A stretch of 50,352 nt of DNA from a bacterium (GCA_905221125.1 CAJNBY010000015.1:1-50352), one strand, 5' to 3'. Counted from the first letter of the stretch, positions 18,305 through 27,576 are shown. Program-made: numbers and translations. Notes: generated by a model from the letters alone, not told the origin.

Positions 18305-20107
18305 TCAATCTTTAAATATTTCCTCAAAAATATTCCTCCAATCTTTTGAAACTTTATCATAATCGTAACTATCTTCTGTTATCCAATTATCCTGTATATA
18401 TTTAAAGGCACTATAAGGTTTTTCACTACTAGGAGCTGTATATCCTAAAACATCTTCAATACATGTCTCTAAAACAAATAATTGTGAATCACAATCTAAA
18501 GTTTCTCTAATAGGGACATTATATTTCATTGCTCCAGGTGTTTCTGAATCACTATCATGCATAACATAAGGTATAATTCCCATAGATTTCATATACTTGA
18601 TTACAGAAATAATTACCGGTTTCCCTCTTGCACGTACAATTTGCCAGTCACACTTGATTTTTTTCCTCAAATCTTCTGGAGCAGCTAATATTGTTTCTCT
18701 AAGCACAACCTCCTCAGTATCTCCTTCAACTATTAATACCTTTTTAGCAAAGAATACTCTTGACAAGTAATCATCCATTTTTAGTAGCATTTTTACGTAA
18801 CTTTTATCTTCTGTCTGCAATTCTTTAAATGCTTGTTCATGATTAAATGCAATATTTTTTATAATACTAATTTCGCCAAGATTAATTGATAGGTAATTTA
18901 AAACCTGCCCTGCCTTTCTACTTAAATCAATCATATATGGCGAATGGGTTGTACAAATTATTTGGTTACTACCGGAACAAGCTAAATCATATATTGTATC
19001 TCTCATCTGATTGGTAGCATTTGGATGAAGATATATTTCGGGTTCTTCAAAACAAATTACTAGATTTCTATCAGATTCAATTTTTCGTAAATCTCTCTCC
19101 GCTTTATATTTTAATAATGCAAAGACAGCCGATCGAATAACTCCAGTTCCTTGGTGCTCAACTGATGTTTCAATATTACTAAGCATTGTAATATTGAAAG
19201 TCGGTTTAATTGTTTTATCAGGATCAGAAAGAACTGTCGTAGCTTTCATAGATATACCTGAAAAAACATTATCCATAGTTTTATTTAGTTCAGACATCAT
19301 TTTTCCAAATGATGTCTGGTTATTATCAGCATCCATCTCTTCTGATAATAAATTTAAATACTTTTGTGCCTCTTTGTAATTAGTCGAAGACTCTCTAACT
19401 TCTGTAAATAGTTCAGAAAGAATAGATTGTAACGCCCCTTTATTTTCTCCTAAATCTTCTCGTCTATCATAAGCGGGGATATATAAAATTTTTGGTAACT
19501 TAGTTAATACATTCCCTGCAATACCCCCAGGATTTTCTACCCAAGTTTCATTTTCACTGTAATTATAAAAGTCAAAATAAGACTCATGAGTTTCAAAAAA
19601 TTCATTTAATTCTTTTTTATTCAATACTTTTTTGAAATCATTATATGCACTATCTAACTTAGAGGAATCAAATCCACTTTCAATAAAATGTTCTATTGTA
19701 TTAAACTTATCAAATTCAGGTTTTAATTTTTTCTCTAGACTCTTAGCTTCTACTTTACGAGAACCAGTTTTTGAAAATGTTTTTCTATAAAAGAAACTAA
19801 ACTTTGTATCTGTTCCTTCTTGATAAGGAAACAAACGCCCTTTAAAACCACGCCAATATTTTGCCTCTTCACCTATGTCTCGAAACTCAGCGTCCAATAC
19901 TATGCTATCTGCACTATCACCATTTTCATCTACATAGAATAAGCTCTCATCAACTTTTTTACTATCAGAAAGTAACAATTCCACAGCTTCAAGTGCACTA
20001 GTTTTACCGACATTATTCTCACCAATAAGAAATGATGCATCCGAGAATATCAGCTCAGTTTCTTTATGTCGTTTATATCCTTTGATAACAATTTTATGTA
20101 ATTTCAA
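18305..20107 (-). CDS. OLD-family ATP-dependent nuclease (ABC ATPase + TOPRIM)
   Basis: A 600-aa protein with an SMC/ABC-type ATPase followed by a TOPRIM nuclease. Walker A is GENNVGKT (29-36), a degenerate signature EHQGTGVIRS lies near 318-326, Walker B is ICFEEPE (351-357) and the H-loop THSP is at 387-390. TOPRIM Glu461 (IVEGDTE) and the DSD pair at 518-520 supply metal ligands. This is the overduplicated-OLD fold used in phage defence, including GajA of Gabija. No UvrD/GajB partner is adjacent, so it looks like a stand-alone OLD. It starts with TTG behind AGGAGA, 20 bp after the valS stop and with no terminator between them. Confidence 0.9.
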   Translation of the reverse strand: MKLHKIVIKGYKRHKETELIFSDASFLIGENNVGKTSALEAVELLLSDSKKVDESLFYVDENGDSADSIVLDAEFRDIGEEAKYWRGFKGRLFPYQEGTDTKFSFFYRKTFSKTGSRKVEAKSLEKKLKPEFDKFNTIEHFIESGFDSSKLDSAYNDFKKVLNKKELNEFFETHESYFDFYNYSENETWVENPGGIAGNVLTKLPKILYIPAYDRREDLGENKGALQSILSELFTEVRESSTNYKEAQKYLNLLSEEMDADNNQTSFGKMMSELNKTMDNVFSGISMKATTVLSDPDKTIKPTFNITMLSNIETSVEHQGTGVIRSAVFALLKYKAERDLRKIESDRNLVICFEEPEIYLHPNATNQMRDTIYDLACSGSNQIICTTHSPYMIDLSRKAGQVLNYLSINLGEISIIKNIAFNHEQAFKELQTEDKSYVKMLLKMDDYLSRVFFAKKVLIVEGDTEEVVLRETILAAPEDLRKKIKCDWQIVRARGKPVIISVIKYMKSMGIIPYVMHDSDSETPGAMKYNVPIRETLDCDSQLFVLETCIEDVLGYTAPSSEKPYSAFKYIQDNWITEDSYDYDKVSKDWRNIFEEIFKD

Positions 20108-20127
20108 GTTTATTATCTCCTAGAATG

Positions 20128-22779
20128 TTATCCCACCAACTTCTTCATCTCATCAATACGTGCGACGGTCGCATCGTATTTAGCTTGGTAATCGGCTTGT
20201 TTGTCGCGTTCTTTTTGGACGACTTCTGGTTTGGCATTGGCTACGAAGCGTTCGTTAGAGAGCTTCTTACCGACCATATCCAACTCTTTTTGCCATTTAG
20301 CGAGTTCCTTATCGAGACGAGCGAGTTCTTCTTCGACATTGAGGAGGTCTGCGAGAGGCAAGTAGATTTCTGCTCCTGTGATGACGCTTGACATAGCGAG
20401 TTCAGGTGCAGGGATAGTTGATGCGATTTCCAAGTGTTCTGGATTTGTGAAGCGTTTGATGTAGTTGACATTACTATTAAAGAAGGCTTCCAAGTTGCTA
20501 TCGCTAGTCTTAACAAGGATGGTAATAGGCTTGCTTGGAGCTACGTTTACTTCTGCACGCGCATTACGAACGGCACGGATCAAGTCTTTGAGGCTTTCCA
20601 CACCAGTGTGGGCAACAAGGTCTTCAAAGGCTGGGTTGACAGTTGGGTATTCTGCTGTCACGATAGAACCTTCTGAGATTTGTCCAAAGATTTCCTCTGT
20701 CACGAATGGCATGATTGGGTGGAGGAGACGAAGGATCTTGTCCAAAGTGTAAAGGAGGACAGAACGTGTGATGATTTTCTCTTCTTCATTATCGCTATAA
20801 AGGACTTCCTTGGTCAACTCAACGTACCAGTCCGCAAATTCATCCCAGATGAAGTTGTAGAGGATGTGCCCAGCCACACCAAATTCAAACTTGTCAAAGT
20901 TGGCAGTAGCTTTTCCGATCGTTTCATTGAGGTTGTGGAGAATCCAGCGGTCTGTGACATTTCCAGCTTCCTTGTTGGCAACTTTTTCCACATTGACAGT
21001 AGCTTGTTCAAGGGTCAAGCCTTCATTGTTCATGAGGATGTAGCGAGAGATGTTCCAGATTTTGTTAATGAAGTTCCATGAGGCATCCATTTTCTCGTAA
21101 GAGAAGCGCACGTCTTGGCCTGGTGCAGAGCCGTTTGAAAGGAACCAACGAAGGGCATCCGCACCGTATTTCTCAATAACATCCATTGGGTCAATCCCGT
21201 TACCAAGAGATTTAGACATCTTGCGTCCTTGCTCATCACGAATAAGACCGTGGATAAGGACGTTTTGGAATGGTTGACGACCAGTAAATTCCAACGATTG
21301 GAAGATCATGCGAGACACCCAGAAGAAGATAATGTCGTAACCTGTTACCAAGGTTGAAGTTGGGAAGTAACGCTTGAAGTCTTCTGAGTCGACATCAGGC
21401 CAGCCCATGGTTGAGAATGGCCAGAGGGCAGAACTGAACCAAGTATCCAAGACGTCTTCGTCCTGAGTCCATCCGTCGCCTTCTGGAGCTTCTTCCCCAA
21501 CATACATTTCACCCTCAGCATTGTACCAAGCAGGGATTTGGTGACCCCACCAGAGCTGACGAGAGATAACCCAGTCGTGGACATTTTCCATCCATTGGAG
21601 GAAGGTATCGTTGAAACGAGGTGGGTAGAATTCGACCTTGTCCTCTGTGTCTTGGTTGGCAATAGCATTTTTCGCCAATTGGTCCATCTTGACGAACCAT
21701 TGAGTAGACAAGCGTGGCTCAACCACAACACCTGTACGCTCTGAGTGACCAACACTGTGGACACGTTTTTCTATTTTAACGAGGGCACCGATTTCTTCCA
21801 ACTTAGCAACGACTGCCTTACGAGCTTCAAAACGGTCCATGCCTGCAAATTCGAAAGCCAAGTCATTCATAGTTCCGTCGTCGTTCATGACGTTGACTTG
21901 TGGCAAGTTATGACGTTGACCAACCAAGAAGTCGTTTGGATCGTGGGCAGGTGTGATTTTCACGACACCAGTACCAAACTCAGGGTCTGCGTGCTCGTCC
22001 CCAACGATTGGAATCAATTTATTAGCGATTGGAAGGATAACATTTTTACCAATCAAGTCCTTGTAACGTGGATCTTCTGGATTGACCGCAACCGCAACGT
22101 CCCCAAACATGGTCTCAGGACGAGTGGTCGCAACTTCAAGGGCGCGTGAGCCATCTTCTAACATGTAGTTCATATGGTAGAAGGCACCTTCGACATCCTT
22201 ATGGATGACCTCAATATCCGAAAGGGCTGTGCGAGCTGCTGGGTCCCAGTTGATGATAAACTCACCACGGTAAATCCAGCCTTTCTTGTAAAGGTCCACA
22301 AAGACCTTGCGAACCGCTTTTGACAAACCTTCATCAAGAGTGAAACGCTCACGAGAGTAGTCTACAGAGAGCCCCATCTTGCCCCATTGTTCCTTGATGG
22401 TCGTCGCATATTCGTCTTTCCATTCCCAGACTTTCTCTAGGAATTTTTCACGCCCCAGGTCGTAACGGCTAATGCCTTCGCCACGCAAGCGCTCCTCAAC
22501 TTTAGCTTGAGTTGCAATCCCCGCATGGTCCATTCCTGGAAGCCAAAGCGTGTCAAAACCTTGCATACGTTTCTGACGGATGATGATATCCTGCAAGGTT
22601 GTATCCCAAGCGTGACCAAGGTGAAGTTTCCCAGTTACGTTTGGTGGTGGAATGACGATAGAATAAGGCTTAGCCTTTTTATCGCCTGAAGGCTTGAAAA
22701 CATCAGCGTCAAGCCATTTTTGGTAACGACCAGCCTCAACCTCGGCTGGATTGTATTTAGGTGAAAGTTCTTTAGACAT
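20128..22779 (-). CDS. valS: Valyl-tRNA synthetase
   Basis: A class Ia synthetase of 883 aa charging tRNA-Val. HIGH motif: [14 protein letters not shown] near residue 45. KMSKS motif: [18 protein letters not shown] near residue 525. A CP1 editing domain lies between them. The C-terminus is the ValRS coiled coil that grips the tRNA. Intact, normal length. The ATG overlaps the stop of the upstream membrane-protein gene by one base pair pattern (TAATG), with RBS AAAAGGAT inside that gene's 3' end. The likely promoter is the T-box leader at 24.9-25.1 kb, which senses uncharged tRNA. Confidence 0.98.
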   Translation of the reverse strand: MSKELSPKYNPAEVEAGRYQKWLDADVFKPSGDKKAKPYSIVIPPPNVTGKLHLGHAWDTTLQDIIIRQKRMQGFDTLWLPGMDHAGIATQAKVEERLRGEGISRYDLGREKFLEKVWEWKDEYATTIKEQWGKMGLSVDYSRERFTLDEGLSKAVRKVFVDLYKKGWIYRGEFIINWDPAARTALSDIEVIHKDVEGAFYHMNYMLEDGSRALEVATTRPETMFGDVAVAVNPEDPRYKDLIGKNVILPIANKLIPIVGDEHADPEFGTGVVKITPAHDPNDFLVGQRHNLPQVNVMNDDGTMNDLAFEFAGMDRFEARKAVVAKLEEIGALVKIEKRVHSVGHSERTGVVVEPRLSTQWFVKMDQLAKNAIANQDTEDKVEFYPPRFNDTFLQWMENVHDWVISRQLWWGHQIPAWYNAEGEMYVGEEAPEGDGWTQDEDVLDTWFSSALWPFSTMGWPDVDSEDFKRYFPTSTLVTGYDIIFFWVSRMIFQSLEFTGRQPFQNVLIHGLIRDEQGRKMSKSLGNGIDPMDVIEKYGADALRWFLSNGSAPGQDVRFSYEKMDASWNFINKIWNISRYILMNNEGLTLEQATVNVEKVANKEAGNVTDRWILHNLNETIGKATANFDKFEFGVAGHILYNFIWDEFADWYVELTKEVLYSDNEEEKIITRSVLLYTLDKILRLLHPIMPFVTEEIFGQISEGSIVTAEYPTVNPAFEDLVAHTGVESLKDLIRAVRNARAEVNVAPSKPITILVKTSDSNLEAFFNSNVNYIKRFTNPEHLEIASTIPAPELAMSSVITGAEIYLPLADLLNVEEELARLDKELAKWQKELDMVGKKLSNERFVANAKPEVVQKERDKQADYQAKYDATVARIDEMKKLVG

Positions 22780-23681
22780 TATTTTATATCCTTTTCTAAT
22801 TTCTTTATTTTTTCAATGTAAAAATTTTCTATTCTTCTAAAATTTGTAATATATCTAAATAACCAAATAATAGTCGGAATTATCAACAGTAATAATAATC
22901 TATTTGTAATATAATTTGCTGTTATTCCGAATATCGTAGGTATATCTATTAATTTATTACCTAATATAACAACATGAATTGTACAAAAAATATACGGAGT
23001 AAATAATAATAAATAAATTAAACATTTCTTACAACTTAAATTCTTATCATATTTTATACGCTCTATGTTCAATAGCTTTAAAAAACGTTTTTGGAACAAT
23101 ATCAGAAATAGATTTAATGGAAATATGAATACTATTATAATTCCGAGTAGATTATTTAAGAATTTTTCGACAGTATCATTTGATGTAATTGCTAAGCCAT
23201 AGTCCGAATAAGAAAAAGTGAAGAAACTATATATTGTAAACAAGAATAATAAAAAATTTATTAACAGAAAAAAAGCATCTTCATAATTATTATAAATTTC
23301 TCTTTTACTTCTCTCCCAATCATATTTTAAAAGTAGTTCTAAGTACTTAGTTATTCTATTCACATTCTTAGTTGAATAATCAAATTTATCAACTAATTTC
23401 CAAATATGCCCATCACTGATATAAAATTCATAATTATTTTCTTTAATATTTCTACCATATGGATTTAACTGCGTTTCGAGTCTATTTATTGCAGAGTATC
23501 TGTTATTTTCACTCAATAAATCAACTATAATTAACTTAATTTCCCTTCTCCACTCTGAACGTTCTTTTGTTATGAATTCTAACCTATTTTTCTTGCTGTT
23601 ATTTACAAACACTAAAACTGCACTTAGTACAGCTCCTATACCAGCTCCACTGATCAGAGTAATAATTGGGCTTATTTCCAA
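22779..23681 (-). CDS. Multi-span membrane protein of unknown function
   Basis: A 300-aa AT-rich gene. The protein has one N-terminal membrane helix (about 7-27) and then a charged cytoplasmic stretch of about 100 residues beginning [19 protein letters not shown]. Further helices lie at roughly 135-157, 175-197, 218-240 and 250-272. The pattern of a membrane helix followed by an I-x-x-ER-x-x-W-x-x-x-x-R segment occurs in many small accessory and phage-region proteins, but I cannot name a family. It starts with TTG behind GAGGTGG; no ATG lies nearby. It sits between the GNAT gene and valS and overlaps valS (TAATG), so it is read on the valS transcript. It is probably an insertion into the ancestral GNAT-valS pair. 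Confidence 0.75.
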   Translation of the reverse strand: MEISPIITLISGAGIGAVLSAVLVFVNNSKKNRLEFITKERSEWRREIKLIIVDLLSENNRYSAINRLETQLNPYGRNIKENNYEFYISDGHIWKLVDKFDYSTKNVNRITKYLELLLKYDWERSKREIYNNYEDAFFLLINFLLFLFTIYSFFTFSYSDYGLAITSNDTVEKFLNNLLGIIIVFIFPLNLFLILFQKRFLKLLNIERIKYDKNLSCKKCLIYLLLFTPYIFCTIHVVILGNKLIDIPTIFGITANYITNRLLLLLIIPTIIWLFRYITNFRRIENFYIEKIKKLEKDIK

Positions 23682-23743
23682 TTTTCCACCTCACTTTCTA
23701 AAGTCAATTAATCCCAACTGTTCGATTTTCTCAAACAGTTCAA

Positions 23744-24310
23744 CTAACAGTTTAAACTCCCCCACTCACTCCTCAGCAAGCCATATATCAGACTGTCACA
23801 GCGGTTTCCTTGAACATCTTTACGGTCTCGGATGCGAGCTTCGAGGATGAAACCAAGCTTCTCTGCGACTCGTTGACTTTGAATGTTATATCCAAAGCAA
23901 GTTAGTTCAATCTTGTGAAGACCAAGTTCTTTAAAAGCCAGATCAATCAAGGTACGCGCAGCTTCTGGCACATAACCACAGCCCCAATAGTCTGGGTGCA
24001 AGGTATAGCCGAGCTCAAGAACATCATCTTCGTGACGGTGATTGAAGTCAACAGAACCAATGACTTTATCAGTTCCCTTGACGACAATTCCATAACCAGC
24101 TGGGAGATTTTCCTTTTGATTACGCTCAGGAAGGATATGCTCCAGATAATAAATCTCATCTTCCAAGGTCTTGACAGGTGGAAAACCTGCTGGGTAAGAA
24201 ACTTCTGGACGACTAGCATAATCAAAGATATCCTCAGCATCCGCCACTGTACGGACTCGTAAAACGAGACGTTCTGTTTCGATTTTATCTGGCAACTCAG
24301 CTCTTGTCAT
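23744..24310 (-). CDS. GNAT family N-acetyltransferase (RimJ/RimL-like)
   Basis: A 188-aa acetyltransferase. It begins in the manner of the RimJ/RimL group (IETERLVLRVRTVADAEDIF) and has the ELGYTLHPDYWGCGYVPEAA acetyl-CoA-binding segment and a C-terminal SQRVAEKLGFILEARIRD. It may acetylate an N-terminal amine or a ribosomal protein; the substrate is unknown. I chose the ATG at 24310 behind RBS GAGGAAG; the upstream ATG at 24361 lies deep in the flavin reductase-like gene. The 14-bp overlap with that gene suggests coupling. Confidence 0.85.
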   Translation of the reverse strand: MTRAELPDKIETERLVLRVRTVADAEDIFDYASRPEVSYPAGFPPVKTLEDEIYYLEHILPERNQKENLPAGYGIVVKGTDKVIGSVDFNHRHEDDVLELGYTLHPDYWGCGYVPEAARTLIDLAFKELGLHKIELTCFGYNIQSQRVAEKLGFILEARIRDRKDVQGNRCDSLIYGLLRSEWGSLNC

Positions 24311-24875
24311 CTGTCTTCCTCGCTTTCTTAATGAAGCTTCCCATAGAATCAACTCGGTCATCTAAATAGCGATAAACGCGCTGGTGGCCATCCCCCATAA
24401 AGTAAATCGGCGCAAAACGGTCATTTTTAAAATGCCCCTTGTCATCTAAAAGTTCTGGATTAGCTAGTCGTTCGATAATCTTGGCAAAGATATGACAGAT
24501 TCCATCTTCCTCGATAATCCTATCTACCTGACAATCCAAAACGACTGGACAAGCCTCTAAAATCGGTGCCTGAGTCTGTTCAGAAATCTCGTAGTCTAGC
24601 CCCAGGTGTTTCAATTTCTCTCGATGACTGATAAAACCAGCCTGCTCCATCTCGAGCATGAGATTTTCATCAGGGATATTCACAGTAAACTTCTGGTAAT
24701 GCTTGATTTGCTCAGCCGCATTTTCCTCAGCACCAACACCAATGACTAGCCAATCTCCCAAACTATAGGAGGAGCTACAGGTCGTAATATTGTGCCCAAA
24801 ATTCTGATCCTGATACCCCAAAATGAAGATAGGGAAACCATAGTAGAGTTTACTTGTTTTAAAAGATTGCTTCAT
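24297..24875 (-). CDS. Flavin reductase-like domain protein (FMN-binding split barrel)
   Basis: A 192-aa protein of the flavin reductase / FMN-binding split-barrel family. Typical features are the substrate loop GHNITTCSSSYSLGDWLVIGV near residues 27-47, the KHYQKFTVNIPDE segment and CPVVLDCQVDRIIEEDGICHIF. The electron donor and physiological role are unknown. It is the first gene after the T-box leader, with RBS AAGGAGG, and is followed by the overlapping GNAT gene and eventually valS. Co-regulation of this gene with tRNA-Val charging is implied by the layout, but I cannot explain it. Confidence 0.82.
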   Translation of the reverse strand: MKQSFKTSKLYYGFPIFILGYQDQNFGHNITTCSSSYSLGDWLVIGVGAEENAAEQIKHYQKFTVNIPDENLMLEMEQAGFISHREKLKHLGLDYEISEQTQAPILEACPVVLDCQVDRIIEEDGICHIFAKIIERLANPELLDDKGHFKNDRFAPIYFMGDGHQRVYRYLDDRVDSMGSFIKKARKTDDKS

Positions 24876-24897
24876 AACAACCTCCTTTTACTAAGAC

Positions 24898-25122
24898 GCA
24901 AAAGAAAAGCCCTGCCATCTACATGACAGGGACGAATGTGTTTATCCGCGGTACCACCCAATTTCGGGCAGCTGCCCGCAACTCTCGTCTTTAAAACAAA
25001 AAGACACTTTTATTTCAATTTTTCATCCATTAGCAACTAGTTTTGACACATTTGTGGACTTCTCAGCGCCGCCACTTTCTGTAAAATGTGGGATTCAAAA
25101 CACCTCTAATGGCTCTATTGTA
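24898..25122 (-). promoter_or_regulatory. T-box leader (probably tRNA-Val) of the valS operon
   Basis: The minus strand holds the classical T-box core GGGTGGTACCGCGG (24946-24959). Downstream is a terminator CCCTGTCAT / ATGGCAGGG followed by T-rich sequence. Upstream is a long Stem I region with pairs GTTTTGA / TCAAAAC and CACATTT / AAATGTG. A GTC followed by A sits on the 3' side of the lower Stem I, which fits a Val specifier codon and the presence of valS. I did not fold the specifier loop rigorously, so Val is likely rather than proven. Confidence 0.88.
24910..24931 (-). terminator. T-box terminator
   Basis: Stem CCCTGTCAT / ATGGCAGGG with one G-T pair and a 4-nt loop, then CTTTTCTTTT on the minus strand. 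It lies between the T-box core and the flavin reductase-like start codon; it is the switchable hairpin of the riboswitch. Confidence 0.88.
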
Positions 25123-25145
25123 GCAAGATTTTTTCGGAAATGCAA
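25117..25145 (-). promoter_or_regulatory. Promoter of the T-box / valS operon
   Basis: A -35 TTGCAT (25140-25145) and a -10 TACAAT (25117-25122) with 17-bp spacing on the minus strand, directly before the T-box Stem I. Confidence 0.75.
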
Positions 25146-25158
25146 GGCTCAAGAAAGA

Positions 25159-25554
25159 TTACTTGAACTTGATGCCATTTTCTTTCAATTTCTTGATGGT
25201 AGCTGGGCCGATTCCTTTTAAGGCAAGGAGTTCTTTTTCAGTCCAGTTTTTGAAATCTGAAGCAGACTTAATTCCTTCGTCGTAGAAAGTTTTGGCACGA
25301 TCAAGTGGAAGTCCACCCAAGTTTGCTGCAAAATCTTCTACAGAATTGGCTACTTTTTGAGCTTGCTCTTTGGTAGCTTCTACTGCTTGTTCAACTTTTT
25401 TAGAAACAGCCTTACCAGCTTCGCTCGCTGACTGCTCTGCACGTTTCACGACTTTCTTTGTCTCTTCTACAACCTTAGTCACAGTACTTGAAAAGGCACC
25501 TGCGCGACGGAGGCTATTTCGTAATTGTTTTTTACGATTGAGTTTCTTTGACAT
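25159..25554 (-). CDS. Helix-hairpin-helix domain protein with Ala/Lys-rich amphipathic region
   Basis: A 131-aa protein. The N-terminus is very basic (KKLNRKKQLRNSLRRAG). Residues 20-75 form a long Ala/Glu/Lys/Val-rich helical stretch of phasin or apolipoprotein-like character. The C-terminus has a helix-hairpin-helix (ELLALKGIGPATIKKLKENG) like those binding DNA non-specifically. I do not recognise a named function; DNA binding is plausible. It has its own promoter and a hairpin with T-tract in its short leader. RBS AAAGGA. Confidence 0.8.
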   Translation of the reverse strand: MSKKLNRKKQLRNSLRRAGAFSSTVTKVVEETKKVVKRAEQSASEAGKAVSKKVEQAVEATKEQAQKVANSVEDFAANLGGLPLDRAKTFYDEGIKSASDFKNWTEKELLALKGIGPATIKKLKENGIKFK

Positions 25555-25571
25555 GATAAAATCCTTTCAAT

Positions 25572-25594
25572 AAAAAACCCCTGTTCTGACAAGG
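25572..25594 (-). terminator. Terminator-like hairpin in the leader of the HhH gene
   Basis: On the minus strand CCTTGT / ACAGGG (one G-T pair) closes a 4-nt loop and is followed by G and six T, just before the HhH gene RBS. It lies downstream of the apparent promoter at 25608-25636. It could end upstream transcription or attenuate this gene. Confidence 0.6.
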
Positions 25595-25607
25595 ATTTAA
25601 TATAAAT

Positions 25608-25636
25608 ATTCTATCAAGATTTTGGTAAAAAATCAA
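25608..25636 (-). promoter_or_regulatory. Promoter of HhH protein gene
   Basis: A -35 TTGATT (25631-25636) and a -10 TAGAAT (25608-25613) with 17-bp spacing on the minus strand. Confidence 0.6.
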
Positions 25637-25649
25637 GAACCTATCTCGT

Positions 25650-25904
25650 TTAATAATTCCGCTCACCAAACAAACCTTCTGGTAAATCATGGAATCCTTT
25701 ACCTGCCTTGAAATTTTCAAATTTTCCAAGCAAGAACTGATAAGCATCCAAGCGGCTTTCGTAACGAATCATGGCGTCTTTGGCACGCTCGTCTTGGTCT
25801 TCTTCGTAGACTTTTTGGCTTTCCTTGTGCGCCATGTCGTTGATCATAATCTGGGTATTGACCCAAGCTTCAAATTCCTTCATAAATTCTTGTTCGTAAC
25901 TCAT
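25650..25904 (-). CDS. DUF1912 family protein
   Basis: An 84-aa, mostly helical and acidic cytosolic protein. MSYEQEFMKEFEAWVNTQI and RYESRLDAYQFLLGKFENF match the streptococcal DUF1912 family as I remember it. Function unknown. It follows the DUF438 gene by 9 bp, so it is the third gene of a DUF1858-DUF438-DUF1912 operon. No lesion is visible. Confidence 0.82.
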   Translation of the reverse strand: MSYEQEFMKEFEAWVNTQIMINDMAHKESQKVYEEDQDERAKDAMIRYESRLDAYQFLLGKFENFKAGKGFHDLPEGLFGERNY

Positions 25905-25913
25905 TTTTTCTCC

Positions 25914-27248
25914 TTATTCTAATCCACGGAAATAGTCCGTATCAATCTCTCGGTAGGGCTGGATATCCTGAACATACTCCAGCACTCCTTGGAATTCTCC
26001 GTTTTCATCGTGTACTGCGGCATAGGTGATGTGGACAAACTTGCCTCGCGACTCAGACTTGAACCACATTTCATACTTGTCCTTGGTTCCCTCACGAAGA
26101 CCCTTCATGATAGTTTTGACCTTGTCCAAGTACTTAGGTGGATGACAGAGTTCAACATTGCGCCCGACTTGGGACGACGTCCGTTTGAAAATCATCTCGT
26201 CAGCCGGCGTATTGTCATTGTAATACTGGAAAATATCGTCTTTATTGACAAAGGTAATCTCCATAGGGAGGTGATTGAGGATCAGATTAGCCTGCTCGAC
26301 TGAAAGATAGCCATTCCCAAAAGCCTGTTGACTATGGCGGTCCAGCACTGCTTCCTTTTCCTTAGGGGTAAAGGTAATGGTAAACTGTCCTTCTGGCGTA
26401 TCGATAACTTGTTGAACTTGACCCTCTGCCGTATCTAGCTGTACAGACTCCTCTGCAATCTTTTCCTCAATAAAGCTCTGTCGTTCTGGTACCCATTTCT
26501 CAGACGGACGGATGATGGCATAACCATAGGCATCGCTCTCCTCCGCAATCTGAAGCCAGTCATCCTGAGTAAAGGATTCAAGGAGAATCATAAGAAGGAT
26601 GGACTCTTCCTTGAAAATCATACTTTCAAACTCTGTCGCAAAGGCTTCAAAAACTTCTTTTACACTGCGAATCGACACTTCTGACAATGACTTGGCTGTC
26701 GCTAAAGCTGTTTGAAAGAGTTCCCTAATCTGATCATCCACTCCCCACATGACCTTAGGAGGTGAATCGTGACCATAGCGCTCCATGATGGGGAAGAAGA
26801 GCTCTTCCTTACGCTGGTAGTGGATGTCAAATTGCCCCACAAGTCCCATTTGACGCACCAAACCCTTGCGCATCTCCGCAAGCATTTCTTCATCTTCCAT
26901 AGACTCATAAGTATCTAACAATCTCCGAATGCGAATCAAGGCCGCACGGAGGGCCAGATTTTCTTCCTTAAAGACACGAACTGGGTGCCCAGGATGCTCG
27001 GTATCCTCTACTTCGACACCCTTAACAGCATTTTTAAAAAGATTGGCATGGACATCACAGAGTTCCATGACATCTTCAAAGGTAACACCTGAGTCTGAGT
27101 TCATCAACTCGTGCTCCATGAGAGAAATCTCGATGGCTGACACACCTGTAAAGGTCGCATCAAAACGCTCCTGAACTGACTCAGGAGAGGCACCATTGTG
27201 CAATTCTAACAAAATATCCCGTAGGATATGAATCCGTTCATCTGCCAT
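25914..27248 (-). CDS. DUF438 protein with hemerythrin-like and PAS domains
   Basis: A 444-aa cytosolic protein. The N-terminal DUF438 domain (about 1-85, ending VMELCDVHANLFKNAVKG) is followed by a hemerythrin-type HHE four-helix region with candidate iron ligands in HPGHPVRVFKEEN, HYQRKEELFFPIMERYGHD and VMWGVDDQIRELF. A PAS-like domain fills residues 310-440 (LNHLPMEITFVNKDDIFQYYND; EMWFKSESRGKFVHITYAAV). A di-iron plus PAS architecture suggests sensing of O2, NO or redox; this is inference. Start overlaps the DUF1858 stop (TAATG). Confidence 0.9.
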   Translation of the reverse strand: MADERIHILRDILLELHNGASPESVQERFDATFTGVSAIEISLMEHELMNSDSGVTFEDVMELCDVHANLFKNAVKGVEVEDTEHPGHPVRVFKEENLALRAALIRIRRLLDTYESMEDEEMLAEMRKGLVRQMGLVGQFDIHYQRKEELFFPIMERYGHDSPPKVMWGVDDQIRELFQTALATAKSLSEVSIRSVKEVFEAFATEFESMIFKEESILLMILLESFTQDDWLQIAEESDAYGYAIIRPSEKWVPERQSFIEEKIAEESVQLDTAEGQVQQVIDTPEGQFTITFTPKEKEAVLDRHSQQAFGNGYLSVEQANLILNHLPMEITFVNKDDIFQYYNDNTPADEMIFKRTSSQVGRNVELCHPPKYLDKVKTIMKGLREGTKDKYEMWFKSESRGKFVHITYAAVHDENGEFQGVLEYVQDIQPYREIDTDYFRGLE

Positions 27249-27481
27249 TAATCTAATCCAATCACTTCGTAACCATTTGCTTCCAGCGTGCGGACAATCT
27301 TGTCCATAGGAGTTCCTTCAAGCTTAGAACCCTGTTTGAGTGATACTTTACGACCAACTGTATTGCGCATCAAGGGATTGGCAAGGGGTTTAAATCCAAG
27401 CTCCACTAGAATTTCCAAGACTTCTGGATGCTTGTCCACCACTTCTGCAACGGGAATTGACACATCGATGATATTGTCCAT
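27248..27481 (-). CDS. DUF1858 domain protein
   Basis: A 77-aa protein with the DUF1858 fold, seen also as the N-terminal domain of the iron-sulphur repair protein ScdA/RIC (IDVSIPVAEVVDKHPEVLEILVELG). ScdA-like proteins join this domain to a hemerythrin domain; here the two are separate, overlapping genes, DUF1858 followed by the DUF438/hemerythrin gene, so they probably work together. I chose the ATG at 27481 because GGAGG lies 6 nt upstream; earlier in-frame starts lack an RBS. Confidence 0.87.
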   Translation of the reverse strand: MDNIIDVSIPVAEVVDKHPEVLEILVELGFKPLANPLMRNTVGRKVSLKQGSKLEGTPMDKIVRTLEANGYEVIGLD

Positions 27482-27550
27482 GACGACCTCCATTGTATGT
27501 TCTAAAATGATTTTACTGTTTTTATTATACCACAAGGAAAGAGATTAAAA

Positions 27551-27576
27551 AACTAGCAGTGGAGTTCCTGCTAGTT
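27551..27576 (-). terminator. Terminator of the two-gene small-protein unit
   Basis: Perfect 9-bp stem AACTAGCAG / CTGCTAGTT with an 8-nt loop and TTTTTT on the minus strand. It separates the small-protein genes from the DUF1858 operon. Confidence 0.88.

Noticed and set aside
12571..20107. Gabija (GajA-GajB) call for the OLD gene
   Set aside because: No UvrD-like GajB is adjacent. The helicase in the island is an AEP-SF2 fusion three genes away, so a Gabija label is not supported.
20125..22689. Many opposite-strand and frame-shifted frames within valS
   Set aside because: They are shadows of valS; codon pattern and conservation belong to the valS frame.
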